The notes: generated by a model from the sequence alone, not told the origin. 55,464 nucleotides of DNA from Alterluteimonas quercicellularis (GCF_021191635.1 NZ_JAIWPR010000044.1:1-55464), one strand, 5' to 3'. Shown: positions 25,346 to 36,962, numbered from the stretch's first letter. Numbers and translations are program-made.

Positions 25346-25807
25346 ATGCAGCTGATCCTTCTTCAGAAGGTGACCAACCTCGGCAACCTCGGCGACAAGG
25401 TCAACGTCAAGCCGGGCTACGGCCGCAACTACCTCGTGCCGCAGGGCAAGGCCGCGCCGGCCACCGCCGCCAACCTGGCCGAGTTCGAGGCCAAGCGCGC
25501 CGAGTACGAGGCCAAGGCCAAGGCCCAGTTCGACGAGGCCGGCGAGCGCCTGGCCAAGATCCAGGACTTCACCGTCTCGCTCAAGGCCAACGCCTCCAGC
25601 GAAGGCAAGCTCTACGGCTCGGTCGGCCCGCGCGACATCGCCGAGGCGCTGTCGGCCCAGGCCGGCGTGGAGATCCACAAGTCGGAGGTGGTGATGGGCG
25701 AGGGCCCGTTCCGCCACGTGGGCGAGTACGAGGTCACCGTGCACCTGTACGCCGACGTCGAGACCCCGGTGAAGGTGGTCATCGAGCCGGAGGCCGTCGC
25801 GGTCTGA
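25346..25807 (+). CDS. rplI: 50S ribosomal protein L9
   Basis: This 153-residue large-subunit protein begins [36 protein letters not shown], the L9 signature. The long connecting helix ([24 protein letters not shown]) and the C-terminal domain ([20 protein letters not shown]) follow. Length and order are standard. A GGAGAG ribosome-binding site lies upstream, and a strong intrinsic terminator follows. Confidence 0.98.
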   Translation: MQLILLQKVTNLGNLGDKVNVKPGYGRNYLVPQGKAAPATAANLAEFEAKRAEYEAKAKAQFDEAGERLAKIQDFTVSLKANASSEGKLYGSVGPRDIAEALSAQAGVEIHKSEVVMGEGPFRHVGEYEVTVHLYADVETPVKVVIEPEAVAV

Positions 25808-25833
25808 TCCGCGCCTGCCGGGCCGTTATCGAG

Positions 25834-25862
25834 ACGGGCGCCCCTGGGCGCCCGTTTCGTTT
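25834..25862 (+). terminator. intrinsic terminator after rplI
   Basis: ACGGGCGCC (25834-25842) and GGCGCCCGT (25847-25855) form a perfect 9-bp stem with a CCTG loop, followed by TTCGTTT. Confidence 0.88.
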
Positions 25863-25963
25863 CCGGACGAACGGTCGCTCCCGCACGGCCGCGGGTCTCA
25901 GCCGGTGAGAGCCGGGTGGGCTAGAGCGTGTCCTGCGCCCCGGCGCGCGTCATGCGATCCACG

Positions 25964-25972
25964 TTATCCACA
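25964..25972 (+). promoter_or_regulatory. perfect DnaA box upstream of dnaB
   Basis: TTATCCACA (25964-25972) is an exact DnaA consensus box (TTATNCACA). Degenerate relatives, GCGATCCAC just upstream and GTACCCACA about 15 bp downstream, flank it. It lies 86 bp before the dnaB start, within the probable promoter region. No DNA-unwinding element or further boxes are seen, so it is more likely a regulatory site than an origin. Confidence 0.65.
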
Positions 25973-26057
25973 GCTTGTTCCGTCGCGTACCCACAGGCGC
26001 CGGCCCTAGCATGGCGCGAACGCCCGCCGCCCGCCGCATCCGGAGACCCCCACCAAG

Positions 26058-27470
26058 ATGTCCGTCCGCCAACGCTTCGGCCACAACGCCGCCCAGGATC
26101 CGCGCGGCGATGCGCGCATCGAACAGCTCCGGGTGCCGCCGCAGTCGGTCGAGGCCGAGCAGGCGGTGCTGGGCGGGCTGATGCTCGCGCCCGAGGCCTT
26201 CGACCGCATCGCCGACATGCTGGTCGAGCCGGACTTCTACCGCCGCGACCACCAGCTGATCTACCGCGCGATCCGCGAGCTGGCCGAGCGCAACCGGCCG
26301 TTCGACGCGGTGACGCTGGGAGAATGGTTCGAGTCGCAGGGCCTGGCCGAGCAGGTCGCCGGCGGCGCCTACCTGGTGGAGCTGGCCAGCACCACGCCCT
26401 CGGCCGCCAACATCCGCGCCTACGCCGAGATCGTGCGCGACAAGGCGGTGCTGCGGCAGCTCATCGAGGTCGGCACCGGGATCGTCAACGACGGCTTCCA
26501 GCCCGAGGGCCGCGAGTCCGGCGAGATCCTGGCCAAGGCCGAGCAGGAGGTCTTCGCCATCGCCGAGGCCGGCGCGCGCGGGCGCACCGACTTCACCGCG
26601 ATCAACAAGGCCATGGCCGAGGCCTTCGACATCCTGCAGACGCGCTTCGCCAACGGCGAGGGCATCACCGGCCTGCCGACCGGCTACGACGCCTTCGACG
26701 AGATGACCTCGGGCCTGCAGCCGACCGACCTGCTGATCCTGGCCGCGCGTCCGGCGATGGGCAAGACCACCCTCGCGCTCAACATCGCCGAGTACGCGGC
26801 GCTGAAGTCGAAGAAGGCGGTGGCGGTGTTCTCGATGGAGATGTCGGCCAGCCAGCTCGCGCTGCGCCTGATCTCCTCCAACGGCCGCATCAACGCCACC
26901 CGCCTGCGCACCGGCCAGCTGGAGGACGAGGACTGGAGCCGCGTCACCAGCGCGATCCGGATGCTGAAGGAGTCCAAGATCTTCATCGACGACACCCCCG
27001 GCCTGTCGCCGGAGGTGCTGCGGGCCAAGGCGCGCCGGCTCAAGCGCGAGTACGACCTCGGGCTGGTGGTGATCGACTACCTGCAGCTGATGCAGGTGCC
27101 GGGCAACAACGAGAACCGCGCCACCGAGATCTCGGAGATCTCGCGCTCGCTCAAGGGCCTGGCCAAGGAGCTCAACGTCCCGGTGATCGCGCTGTCGCAG
27201 CTCAACCGCTCGCTGGAGTCGCGCACCGACAAGCGCCCGGTGATGGCCGACCTGCGCGAGTCCGGCGCGATCGAGCAGGACGCGGACATGATCGTCTTCA
27301 TCTACCGCGACGAGTACTACAACAAGGAGAGCTCGGCCGACAAGGGACTGGCCGAGATCATCATCGGCAAGCACCGAAACGGCCCCACCGGCTCCTTCAA
27401 GCTGCGCTTCTTCGGCGAGTACACCCGCTTCGACAACCTCGCCAACGACATGATGGGCAGCTTCGAGTAG
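26058..27470 (+). CDS. dnaB: replicative DNA helicase DnaB
   Basis: This 470-residue hexameric 5'-3' helicase unwinds DNA at the replication fork. The N-terminal helical domain (PPQSVEAEQAVLGGLMLAPEAFDRI) is followed by the RecA-like motor. The Walker A motif is in ILAARPAMGKTTLALN, VFSMEMSASQLALRL is H2, the Walker B motif is GLVVIDYLQLMQ, and ALSQLNRSLESR and DLRESGAIEQDADMIVF are late motifs. No intein is present. The start has no close alternative. A DnaA box lies upstream, and alr follows 78 bp downstream. Confidence 0.98.
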   Translation: MSVRQRFGHNAAQDPRGDARIEQLRVPPQSVEAEQAVLGGLMLAPEAFDRIADMLVEPDFYRRDHQLIYRAIRELAERNRPFDAVTLGEWFESQGLAEQVAGGAYLVELASTTPSAANIRAYAEIVRDKAVLRQLIEVGTGIVNDGFQPEGRESGEILAKAEQEVFAIAEAGARGRTDFTAINKAMAEAFDILQTRFANGEGITGLPTGYDAFDEMTSGLQPTDLLILAARPAMGKTTLALNIAEYAALKSKKAVAVFSMEMSASQLALRLISSNGRINATRLRTGQLEDEDWSRVTSAIRMLKESKIFIDDTPGLSPEVLRAKARRLKREYDLGLVVIDYLQLMQVPGNNENRATEISEISRSLKGLAKELNVPVIALSQLNRSLESRTDKRPVMADLRESGAIEQDADMIVFIYRDEYYNKESSADKGLAEIIIGKHRNGPTGSFKLRFFGEYTRFDNLANDMMGSFE

Positions 27471-27548
27471 CGCGCCGCGCGCCCTACAATGCCCGGCCAT
27501 GAGCCGTCCCGTGCCCCCGTTCCGTCCCCTTCGCGCGACGCCGCGCCG

Positions 27549-28664
27549 ATGACCGTCGCCTCCGCGCAGCGCCCCACCCGGATCCTGGTCGACCTCGACC
27601 GCCTGGCCGGCAACCTGGAGGCGATCCGCGCCCACGTGCGCGTGCCGGTGATGGGCATCGTCAAGGCCAACGCCTACGGGCACGGGCTGGTGCCGGTGGC
27701 GCGGCGGCTGGAGGCCTGCGGCGTGGACCGGCTCGGCGTGGCCTTCCTGGAGGAGGGCATCGCCCTGCGCCGGGCCGGCGTGCGCACCCCGATCCTGGTG
27801 ATGGGCGGCATCTTCGGGCCGCAGGCGACCCAGTTCCTCGCCCACGACCTCGAGATCACCGTGTCCTCGCTCGACAAGCTGCGGCAGGTGGAGGCCGCCG
27901 CGGAGTCGGCCGGGCGGCGCGCCGCGGTGCACCTGAAGATCGACACCGGCATGGAGCGGATCGGCGTGCACGACTACTCCGCCGGCCCGTTCGTCGAGGC
28001 CGCGGTCGCCTCGCGCTGGTGCGAGGTGAAGGGCATCTACTCGCACCTGGCCTGCGCTGACGACCCGGACTCGCCGATGACCGGCGTGCAGCTGGCGCGC
28101 TTCCTCGACGCCTGCGCGCACTTCGACCGCCTCGGCGCGCCGATGCCGCTGCGGCACCTGGCCAATTCCGGCGGCGTGCTGCACTTTCCCGAGACCCACC
28201 TGGACCTGGTGCGCCCCGGCATCGTGCTCTACGGGGTGCTGCCCGATCCGGCCTCGCGGCCGGCGATCCCGGTGCGCCCGGCGCTGTCGCTGGTCTCGCG
28301 CGTGGTGTACTTCAAGGTCGTGCGCGCCGGGCGGCCGGTCAGCTACGGCGCGACCTGGGCGCCGGCCGCCGACACCCGCGTGGTGACCGTGCCGATCGGC
28401 TACGGCGACGGCTACCCGCGCGCGCTGTCCTCGCGCGGGCGGGTGCTGATCGGCGGGCGCGACTACCCGATCGTGGGCCGGGTGTGCATGGACCAGTTCA
28501 TGGTCGACATCGGCGGCGGCAGCGCCTGGAACGAGGACGAGGTGGTGCTGGTCGGCCGCCAGGGCGGGGCGGAGATCCGGGTGGAATCGCTGGCCGAGGC
28601 GGCGGGCCTGATCCCCTACGAGATCCTGGTCGGCCTCAACGAGCGCATCCCGCGCGAGTACTAG
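27549..28664 (+). CDS. alr: alanine racemase
   Basis: This 371-residue PLP enzyme makes D-alanine for peptidoglycan. The PLP lysine is in GIVKANAYGHGLVPVA. HLKIDTGMERIGV carries the conserved Met/Arg region, and the second active-site Tyr is in VSYGATWAP. CMDQFMVDI and YGDGYPRALSS are also family signatures. The ATG at 27549 (MTVASAQRPTR) is preferred over an in-frame codon 60 bp upstream, whose extension looks non-conserved. The dnaB-alr order is a frequent gammaproteobacterial arrangement. Confidence 0.96.
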   Translation: MTVASAQRPTRILVDLDRLAGNLEAIRAHVRVPVMGIVKANAYGHGLVPVARRLEACGVDRLGVAFLEEGIALRRAGVRTPILVMGGIFGPQATQFLAHDLEITVSSLDKLRQVEAAAESAGRRAAVHLKIDTGMERIGVHDYSAGPFVEAAVASRWCEVKGIYSHLACADDPDSPMTGVQLARFLDACAHFDRLGAPMPLRHLANSGGVLHFPETHLDLVRPGIVLYGVLPDPASRPAIPVRPALSLVSRVVYFKVVRAGRPVSYGATWAPAADTRVVTVPIGYGDGYPRALSSRGRVLIGGRDYPIVGRVCMDQFMVDIGGGSAWNEDEVVLVGRQGGAEIRVESLAEAAGLIPYEILVGLNERIPREY

Positions 28665-28704
28665 GGCTTGACGCGGCGACGGCGGCGGATGTCCATACTC
28701 CGCC

Positions 28705-30141
28705 ATGGCCATCGCGCTCGTCTGGTTCCGCAACGACCTCCGCCTCGACGACAACCCGGCGCTGCGCGCCGCGGTCGAGGGCGGCTACGTCCCGCTGATG
28801 GTCTACGTGCACGCGCCGGCGGAGGAGGGCGACTGGCGCCCCGGCGCCGCCTCGGACGCCTGGCGGCACCATGCGCTGGCCTCGCTGGACGCCCGGCTGC
28901 GCGAGCGCGGCGCGCGGCTGCGCTGCTTCCACGGCCCGACGCTCGCCACGCTGCAGACCCTGGCCACGGCGGTGGATGCCGAGGCCGTGTTCTGGAACCG
29001 CCGCTACGAGCCGGCGGTCGAGGCGCGCGACGCCGGCATCAAGCGCGCGCTGCGCGAGGGCGGCCTGCGCGCGGAGAGCTACAACGGCTCGCTGCTGTTC
29101 GAGCCCTGGGAGGTCGAGACCGGGCAGGGCGACCCGTACCGGGTGTTCACCCCGTTCTGGCGCAAGGCGCGCAGCCAGTGGCGGGCGCCACGGCTGTGGG
29201 AGGCGCCCGCGCAGTTCGCGACGGTCGCGGACGAGGACGCGGTGCCGCACGGGGTGACCCTCGAAGGCCTGCACCTGCGGCCCGAGCGGCGCTGGGACCG
29301 CGGCTGCTGGCAGCGCTTCGAGCCGGGCGAGCCGGGCGCGCGCGCCGCGCTGGACCGCTTCCTGGCCGAGGGCCTGGCCGATTACCCCGAAGCGCGCAAT
29401 CGGCCCGCCGGGCGCGGCACCTCGCGGCTGTCGCCGCACCTGCACTTCGGCGAGATCGCGGTCGCGCGGGTGGCCGCCGCCGTACAGGCCGCCGCACCGC
29501 CCGAGGTCGCCGACCCCTTCCTCGCCCAGCTCGGCTGGCGCGAGTTCGCGCACCACCTGCTGCACCACTACCCGCACACGCCCGACGACAGCCTCGACCC
29601 GCGCTTCCGGGACTTCCCGTGGGCCCGAGCAGAAGCGCGCACGCTCGACGCCTGGCAGCGCGGGCGCACCGGCGTGCCGATCGTCGACGCCGGCATGCGC
29701 GAGCTGTGGCGCACGGGCTGGATGCACAACCGCGTGCGCATGATCGTCGCCAGCTTCCTGACCAAGCACCTGCGCCTGCACTGGCGGCACGGTGCGCGCT
29801 GGTTCTGGGACACGCTGGTCGATGCCGACCTCGCCAACAACACCCTGGGCTGGCAGTGGACCGCCGGCACCGGCGCCGACGCGGCGCCGTACTTCCGCGT
29901 CTTCAACCCGGTGCTGCAGGCGCGGCGGTTCGATCCCGACGCGGCCTACCTGCTGCGCTGGCTGCCGCAGCTGGAAGCGCTGCCGCCCGAGCACCGCCAC
30001 GCGCCGTGGGAAGCGCCGAAGGCGACGCTGCGACGGTTGGAGCGCTATCCGCACGCACCGGTGGTGGACCTGGCCGAAGGCCGGCAGGCCGCGCTCGACG
30101 CCTATGCCCGGGTCTCCGGCAAGGCGCGGAAGTCGCGGTAG
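28705..30141 (+). CDS. phrB: deoxyribodipyrimidine photolyase
   Basis: This 478-residue flavoprotein repairs cyclobutane pyrimidine dimers with blue light. The antenna domain starts ALVWFRNDLRLDDNPAL. The FAD-binding C-terminal domain contains GTSRLSPHLHFGEI, FLAQLGWREFAHHLLHHYP, and the diagnostic GMRELWRTGWMHNRVRMIVASFLTKHL plus DADLANNTLGWQW, so it groups with class I CPD photolyases. The TAG stop (30139-30141) falls inside a degenerate REP unit, as in two other genes of this window. Confidence 0.93.
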   Translation: MAIALVWFRNDLRLDDNPALRAAVEGGYVPLMVYVHAPAEEGDWRPGAASDAWRHHALASLDARLRERGARLRCFHGPTLATLQTLATAVDAEAVFWNRRYEPAVEARDAGIKRALREGGLRAESYNGSLLFEPWEVETGQGDPYRVFTPFWRKARSQWRAPRLWEAPAQFATVADEDAVPHGVTLEGLHLRPERRWDRGCWQRFEPGEPGARAALDRFLAEGLADYPEARNRPAGRGTSRLSPHLHFGEIAVARVAAAVQAAAPPEVADPFLAQLGWREFAHHLLHHYPHTPDDSLDPRFRDFPWARAEARTLDAWQRGRTGVPIVDAGMRELWRTGWMHNRVRMIVASFLTKHLRLHWRHGARWFWDTLVDADLANNTLGWQWTAGTGADAAPYFRVFNPVLQARRFDPDAAYLLRWLPQLEALPPEHRHAPWEAPKATLRRLERYPHAPVVDLAEGRQAALDAYARVSGKARKSR

Positions 30142-30204
30142 GCGCGCGTGAGCGCGCGACCGAACTCGCGGGGAAGGCGCTGTCGCGCGCGAGCGCGCTC
30201 CTAC
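30138..30204. repeat. REP doublet, left unit degenerate
   Basis: The left unit (30138-30159) differs from the consensus at 4 of 22 positions and supplies the TAG stop of the photolyase gene. A perfect inverted unit lies at 30183-30204. Confidence 0.75.
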
Positions 30205-30576
30205 GAAAGCCGGGGAGGCGCGATCGGATCGAGCCGCCCCGGTTGTGCCTCACACCTCGCCCCGACCTCGCCCCGAAAGCAACGTCCCTGTAGGAGCGCG
30301 CTCGCGCGCGACCGCGCGAGATGCCATCGGAGACTTGCGGCAGAGGGGGAGCGCGTCCCCACGCACCGCCGACGGAACACGGCGACCGGCGCTGCGCCAT
30401 CCGGCAGTCGCGCGCCAGCGCGCTCCTGCCGACGCTATGCGGACGCGGCAGGAAGATGAATGGGTTCTATCCGGGCCGCGATGCCATCACCCTTCCGCCA
30501 CCCGGGCGTGACTAGGATGCGGGCGTCCATCACCAGCCGGTTCCTCCGGCGCGAACCAGAAAAAGGGAGACGACTT
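30142..30576. other. gene-free, repeat-rich region
   Basis: These 435 bp between the photolyase and lipoprotein genes hold two REP doublets (30138-30204 and 30290-30429) and no convincing gene. The lipoprotein's promoter is expected in the last 140 bp, but no clear -35/-10 pair was found. Confidence 0.6.
30290..30429. repeat. REP doublet with long centre
   Basis: A perfect unit at 30290-30311 and an inverted unit with two mismatches at 30408-30429 enclose a 96-bp centre. That centre, including an AGATGCC and a GCGTCCCCACGC segment, resembles the centre of the doublet at 30-178. The two are therefore copies of one larger element. Confidence 0.75.
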
Positions 30577-31254
30577 ATGCGCAAGTCCGTGACCGCCGGC
30601 TTGACCGCCGCCCTCGCAGGCGCCCTGCTGATGACCGGCTGTGCCAGCTACACCGGCCAGACCTCGGATCCGAACGACCCGAACCGCACCCGGACCGGCG
30701 CGCTGGTGGGCGCGGGCATCGGTGCGGTCGCCGGCCTGCTCAGCGGCGACAGCGCCACCGAGCGCCGCCAGCACGCGATGATCGGCGCCGGCGTGGGCGC
30801 GCTGGCCGGCGGTGCGGTCGGCACCTACCAGGACCGCCAGGAAGCCGAGCTGCGCCGCCAGATGGCCGGCACCGGCGTCGACGTGGTCCGCCAGGGCGAC
30901 AACATCACCCTCAACATGCCCGGCAACGTGACCTTCGGCTTCGACCAGGCCAACATCCAGTCGCAGTTCTACCCGGTGCTCAACAACGTCGCCGGCACGC
31001 TGAAGCAGTACGAGCAGACCGTGATCGAGGTGGCCGGCCACACCGACAACGTCGGCAGCGCCAGCTACAACCAGCAGCTGTCGGAGCGCCGCGCGCAGGC
31101 GGTGGCGTCCTACCTGACCGCCCAGGGCGTGGCCCAGCAGCGCATCATCACCGTCGGCGCCGGCTTCACCCGCCCGATCGCCGACAACAGCACCGAGGCC
31201 GGCCGGGCGCAGAACCGCCGCGTCGAGATCACCCTGGTGCCGATCCAGCAGTAG
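30577..31254 (+). CDS. OmpA-family lipoprotein (YiaD/Pal-like)
   Basis: This 225-residue outer-membrane lipoprotein has a type II signal with lipobox LMTGC (Cys near residue 21). Next come two Gly-rich glycine-zipper segments (GALVGAGIGAVAGLLSG, GAGVGALAGGAVGTY) that may insert in the membrane. A C-terminal OmpA-like peptidoglycan-binding domain follows (FGFDQANIQ, VAGHTDNVGSASYNQQLSERRAQAVASYL, NRRVEITL). The ATG at 30577 is chosen for its GGGAG ribosome-binding site and the signal peptide. The protein probably ties the outer membrane to the cell wall. Confidence 0.92.
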   Translation: MRKSVTAGLTAALAGALLMTGCASYTGQTSDPNDPNRTRTGALVGAGIGAVAGLLSGDSATERRQHAMIGAGVGALAGGAVGTYQDRQEAELRRQMAGTGVDVVRQGDNITLNMPGNVTFGFDQANIQSQFYPVLNNVAGTLKQYEQTVIEVAGHTDNVGSASYNQQLSERRAQAVASYLTAQGVAQQRIITVGAGFTRPIADNSTEAGRAQNRRVEITLVPIQQ

Positions 31255-31289
31255 GCCGCGGCGCGGGCGCGCAGGCGTCCACCGCACCG

Positions 31290-31319
31290 AAAAGGGCCGC
31301 TTCGCGGCCCTTTTCTTTT
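31290..31319 (+). terminator. intrinsic terminator after OmpA-like gene
   Basis: AAAAGGGCCGC (31290-31300), loop TTC, then GCGGCCCTTTT (31304-31314) followed by CTTTT. It is an 11-bp perfect stem with a T-rich tail, usable on either strand. Confidence 0.92.
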
Positions 31320-31652
31320 GTGCGCCGCGGCAGGCCACCCTGGGGCGTCTCCAGTCGAGAGCCTGGCGGCTGGCCAATGAGGTGTTCGCGCGACATGGGC
31401 CCCGACTCGGCGCGGCGAGGGTGTTTCGCGTGCATGGCGGGCGTCCGGAATGGGGTCCACGGTGCCTGCGATGGATGCCGATGCCGCCGCCTCGTAGGAG
31501 CGCGCTCGCGCGCGACATGGACCGCAAGGACCCCGCGCGGGCCACGGCTCCGGTGCGCGTGGCGTCGCGGCCGTGGCGTACCGGGTCGGATCGTGGCGGC
31601 CGCGGTCGCGCGCGAGCGCGCTCCTACAGGACCGCGGGCCGTGCCCGATTGT
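31320..31652. other. gene-free region between lipoprotein and acnA
   Basis: No gene is supported here. The stretch contains the REP doublet at 31494-31627 and otherwise unremarkable GC-rich sequence, leading into the duplicated acnA 3' fragment. Confidence 0.5.
31494..31627. repeat. REP doublet
   Basis: Perfect direct and inverted copies of the 22-bp unit lie at 31494-31515 and 31606-31627, with a 90-bp centre. Confidence 0.82.
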
Positions 31653-31758
31653 CCGGGCGCCATGCGCCCGGGCCGGGCTTCCGCTCGTGCGGAAACGGTC
31701 AGGCGGTTTGCTTCGCGGCGAGCTGGCGCAGGACGTCGTGCAGCAGGCCGCCGTTGTG
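31653..31758 (-). pseudogene. duplicated 3' end of acnA (remnant)
   Basis: This stretch repeats the acnA 3' end and its downstream flank, 154 bp away (31807-31912). It keeps the reading frame NGGLLHDVLRQLAAKQTA and its stop at 31699, against NGGLLHYVLRQLAAKQTA in the real gene. Similarity stops abruptly after the NGG codons. The intervening bases hold a short GCGAAGCATCGCTTCGC hairpin. Confidence 0.75.
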
Positions 31759-31852
31759 GGTGAGGGGGCGCGCTTGCGAAGCATCGCTTCGCGCGTTCCC
31801 GAACGCCCGGGCGCTGTGCGCCCGGGCCGGGCTTCCGCTCGTGCGGAAACGG

Positions 31853-34615
<2,763 letters not shown>

Positions 34616-34771
34616 GCAGGTACTCCTGTCGCAGGTTGCTGGCGGTGACGCGGCCGGGGCCGGTCATGGCGTGCGGTGCAAGGGCCGGTCCGGATGGCGC
34701 GGGACCGGCGGGGACGATGCGCATCGGCGTCCCGGTCCGTCCAGTCTAGGCCGTCCGTCGTGGCGAGCGCG

Positions 34772-35689
34772 TCATCGACGGCCGTCGTGGGCCGGGGCCT
34801 GCCAGGTGCTCTTGAGCATCTGCAGGAACCGTTCGGCCGCCGGCGACGGCATCGCGCCGCGCCGCCTCACGATGCCGATGGTACGTGACACCACGGGCGG
34901 GGCGATCTCCCGGGTCACCAGAATGGAGTGTTGCTGCTGCGGCGTGGCCATCCGCGGCAGCACCGAGATGCCGACGCCGGCCTCGACCAGGCCGAGCGAG
35001 GTCGACAGGTGGGTGACCTCGTAGAACCAGCTCAGCTTCAGGTTCTCGCGGGCCAGCGCGCCGTCGAGCAGGGTGCGGTTGCCGCTGGTGCGGTGCACGG
35101 TGATCAGCGGGTGCTGGGCGATGTCGTGCCAGGTCACGCGGCGCTTCTTCGCCAGCGGGTGGTCGCGGCGGCAGGCGAGCACGAACGGATCCTCGACCAG
35201 CACGTCGAACTCCAGGTCGGGGTCCGACGCGCCCATGAAGTTGATCCCGAACTCCACCTCGCCGCGCTCGACCGCCTGCAGGCCTTCGGTGGCGGGGATG
35301 TCGAGGATGCGGAAGCGGACGTTGGGATGGTCTTCGTGGAAGCGCGCGATGACGCTGGGCAGGAAGTAGAACGCGGCGGTCGGCAGGCAGGCGATCGTGA
35401 CCTGGCTGCCGCGCCCGTCGTCGACGCCGCGCGAGGCGAACAGCGAGCCGTCGAACTCCTCGATCATCCGCCGCACCAGCGGCAGCAGGTCGCGGCCGAG
35501 CGCGGTGGGGGCCACGCTGCGCGTGGTGCGCTCGAGCAGCGGCGCGCCGACCGCGTTCTCGAGCTTCTGGATGCGCCGGCTCAGCGCGGGCTGCGAGACG
35601 TGCAGCGCCTCGGCGGCGCGATGGAAGCTGCGGGTGTCGGCCACGAGCAGCAGGGCGCGCAGGTCGAGGATTTCGCAATTGATGCTCAT
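34772..35689 (-). CDS. LysR-family transcriptional regulator
   Basis: This 305-residue regulator has an N-terminal winged HTH (LDLRALLLVADTRSFHRAAEALHVSQPALSRRIQKLENAVGAPLLERTTRSV) and a periplasmic-binding-like effector domain starting near residue 92 (SQVTIACLPTAAFYFLPSVIARF). It is divergent from the GalD-like gene across an unusually AT-rich 108-bp gap. This is the classic layout for a LysR activator of the adjacent isomerase-ABC transporter genes. The effector is unknown, possibly the pathway substrate. Confidence 0.92.
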   Translation of the reverse strand: MSINCEILDLRALLLVADTRSFHRAAEALHVSQPALSRRIQKLENAVGAPLLERTTRSVAPTALGRDLLPLVRRMIEEFDGSLFASRGVDDGRGSQVTIACLPTAAFYFLPSVIARFHEDHPNVRFRILDIPATEGLQAVERGEVEFGINFMGASDPDLEFDVLVEDPFVLACRRDHPLAKKRRVTWHDIAQHPLITVHRTSGNRTLLDGALARENLKLSWFYEVTHLSTSLGLVEAGVGISVLPRMATPQQQHSILVTREIAPPVVSRTIGIVRRRGAMPSPAAERFLQMLKSTWQAPAHDGRR

Positions 35690-35797
35690 ATCGGATCAAT
35701 CCTGGATAAAAAAGCATTTCACAGATCAATTCCGTCCATGACAAGATCGGAACGAATCGAACCATTGATTCGATATAGATATCAATCTGCCGCGATC
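35690..35797. promoter_or_regulatory. divergent LysR/GalD-like control region
   Basis: This AT-rich island separates the divergent starts. It contains GATTCGATAT-AG-ATATCAATC (35767-35787), a near-perfect inverted repeat with a one-base bulge that ends 10 bp before the GalD-like ATG. It also contains GAATC-N8-GATTC, overlapping it on the left. Such sites suit a LysR-type tetramer, but which one is bound cannot be decided here. Confidence 0.5.
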
Positions 35798-36907
35798 ATG
35801 TCCAACGATCTCTACAGTCTTCCCTGCGTCCTGATGCGAGGCGGAAGCTCGAAAGGGCCCTTCTTCCTCGCCTCGGACCTGCCGGGCGATCCCGCCGCGC
35901 GGGACCGGCTTCTGCTCGACCTGATGGGCGCCGGCCACCCCTTGCAGATCGACGGCATCGGCGGCGGCAACGCGCTCAGCAGCAAGGTCGCCATCGTCGG
36001 GCCGCCCAGCCGCGAGGACGCGGACATCGACTACCTGTTCGCGCAGATCCGGCTGGACCGGCGTATGGTCGACACCACGCCGAACTGCGGCAACATGCTG
36101 GCCGCGGTCGGCCCGTTCGCGATCGAATCGGGCATGGTCGCCGCATCGGACCCGCAGACCGAGGTGCGCATCCACAACGTCAACACCGGCAAGGTGGTGC
36201 TGGCGACGGTGCAGACGCCGCAGGGCAGGGTCAGCTACCGGGGCGACACCCGGATCGCCGGTACGCCGGGCACCGCGGCGCCGATCTCGCTGACCTTCCT
36301 CGATGCGGCCGGCGCGCGGACCGGCAAGCTGTTGCCGACGGGTCAGGCCAGCGAATGGATCGACGGCGTCGAGGTCAGCTGCATCGACTGCGCCATGCCG
36401 ATGGTGATGATGGCCGCGTCGGCGCTGGGCGTGACCGGCGAGGAAAGCGTCGCCGCGCTCAATGCCGACACCGCGATGCTGGCCCGCATGGAACGGATCC
36501 GGATCGAGGCGGGGCGCCGGATGGGCATCCCGGACGCGGCCGACCGGGTGATCCCCAAGCCGGTGCTGCTGATGCCGCCGCGCAGCGGCGGGACGCTGGC
36601 CGTGCGCTACTTCATGCCGCACCAGTGCCACAGCGCGCTCGCGATCACCGGCGCGGTGGGCATCTCGACCGCCTGCGCGCTGCCGGGCACCCTCGCTCAG
36701 CGGACGGCCGGGCAGGTGCCTGTACCGTCCGACGTCAGGATCGAGCATCCCAGCGGCTGCCTGGACGTGGCGCTGCTCAGGCACGGAGAAGACGCCCCGA
36801 TCGTCGCCAGCGTGGTCAGGACCGCGCGGCGGCTGTTCGAAGGACGCGTGTTTGCCAGCACGGACCCCCGGCGGGACGCCGCGACGCCATGGAGCTCGGC
36901 CGCATGA
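35798..36907 (+). CDS. 4-oxalomesaconate tautomerase-like (GalD/PrpF family)
   Basis: This 369-residue protein of the PrpF family catalyses double-bond or cis/trans isomerisation in tricarboxylic acids. Signatures are LMRGGSSKGPFF near the N-terminus, QIDGIGGGNALSSKVAIV, the active-site Cys in TTPNCGNMLAAVGPFA, and CIDCAMPMVMM plus the late RYFMPHQCHSALAITGAVGIST. It looks closer to Pseudomonas putida GalD than to methylaconitate isomerase PrpF. No gallate or protocatechuate ring-cleavage genes are present here. Its position between acnA and acnB makes aconitate or a related tricarboxylate an alternative substrate. Confidence 0.85.
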   Translation: MSNDLYSLPCVLMRGGSSKGPFFLASDLPGDPAARDRLLLDLMGAGHPLQIDGIGGGNALSSKVAIVGPPSREDADIDYLFAQIRLDRRMVDTTPNCGNMLAAVGPFAIESGMVAASDPQTEVRIHNVNTGKVVLATVQTPQGRVSYRGDTRIAGTPGTAAPISLTFLDAAGARTGKLLPTGQASEWIDGVEVSCIDCAMPMVMMAASALGVTGEESVAALNADTAMLARMERIRIEAGRRMGIPDAADRVIPKPVLLMPPRSGGTLAVRYFMPHQCHSALAITGAVGISTACALPGTLAQRTAGQVPVPSDVRIEHPSGCLDVALLRHGEDAPIVASVVRTARRLFEGRVFASTDPRRDAATPWSSAA

Positions 36908-36962
36908 CCTGAACCCGCCGGGCGCCGCCCGGTCCGCACCATCACCATCCTGGGAGGGATCG

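Noticed and set aside
25940..26057. A chromosomal replication origin at the DnaA box
   Set aside because: Only one perfect box is present. There is no AT-rich unwinding region, no cluster of boxes, and no dnaA, dnaN or gidA neighbour.
25950..28754. A 934-codon minus-strand frame opposite dnaB and alr
   Set aside because: It is antisense to two essential genes with full catalytic motifs.
30290..31627. CRISPR-like array from the repeated 22-bp units
   Set aside because: The units are palindromic, alternate in orientation and have irregular, partly homologous spacers. No cas gene is present, so they are REP elements.
35798..36907. Assignment as methylaconitate isomerase of a methylcitrate operon
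   Set aside because: No prpB, prpC or acnD neighbours are present in the window and the sequence looks closer to GalD, so only the broader family is named.
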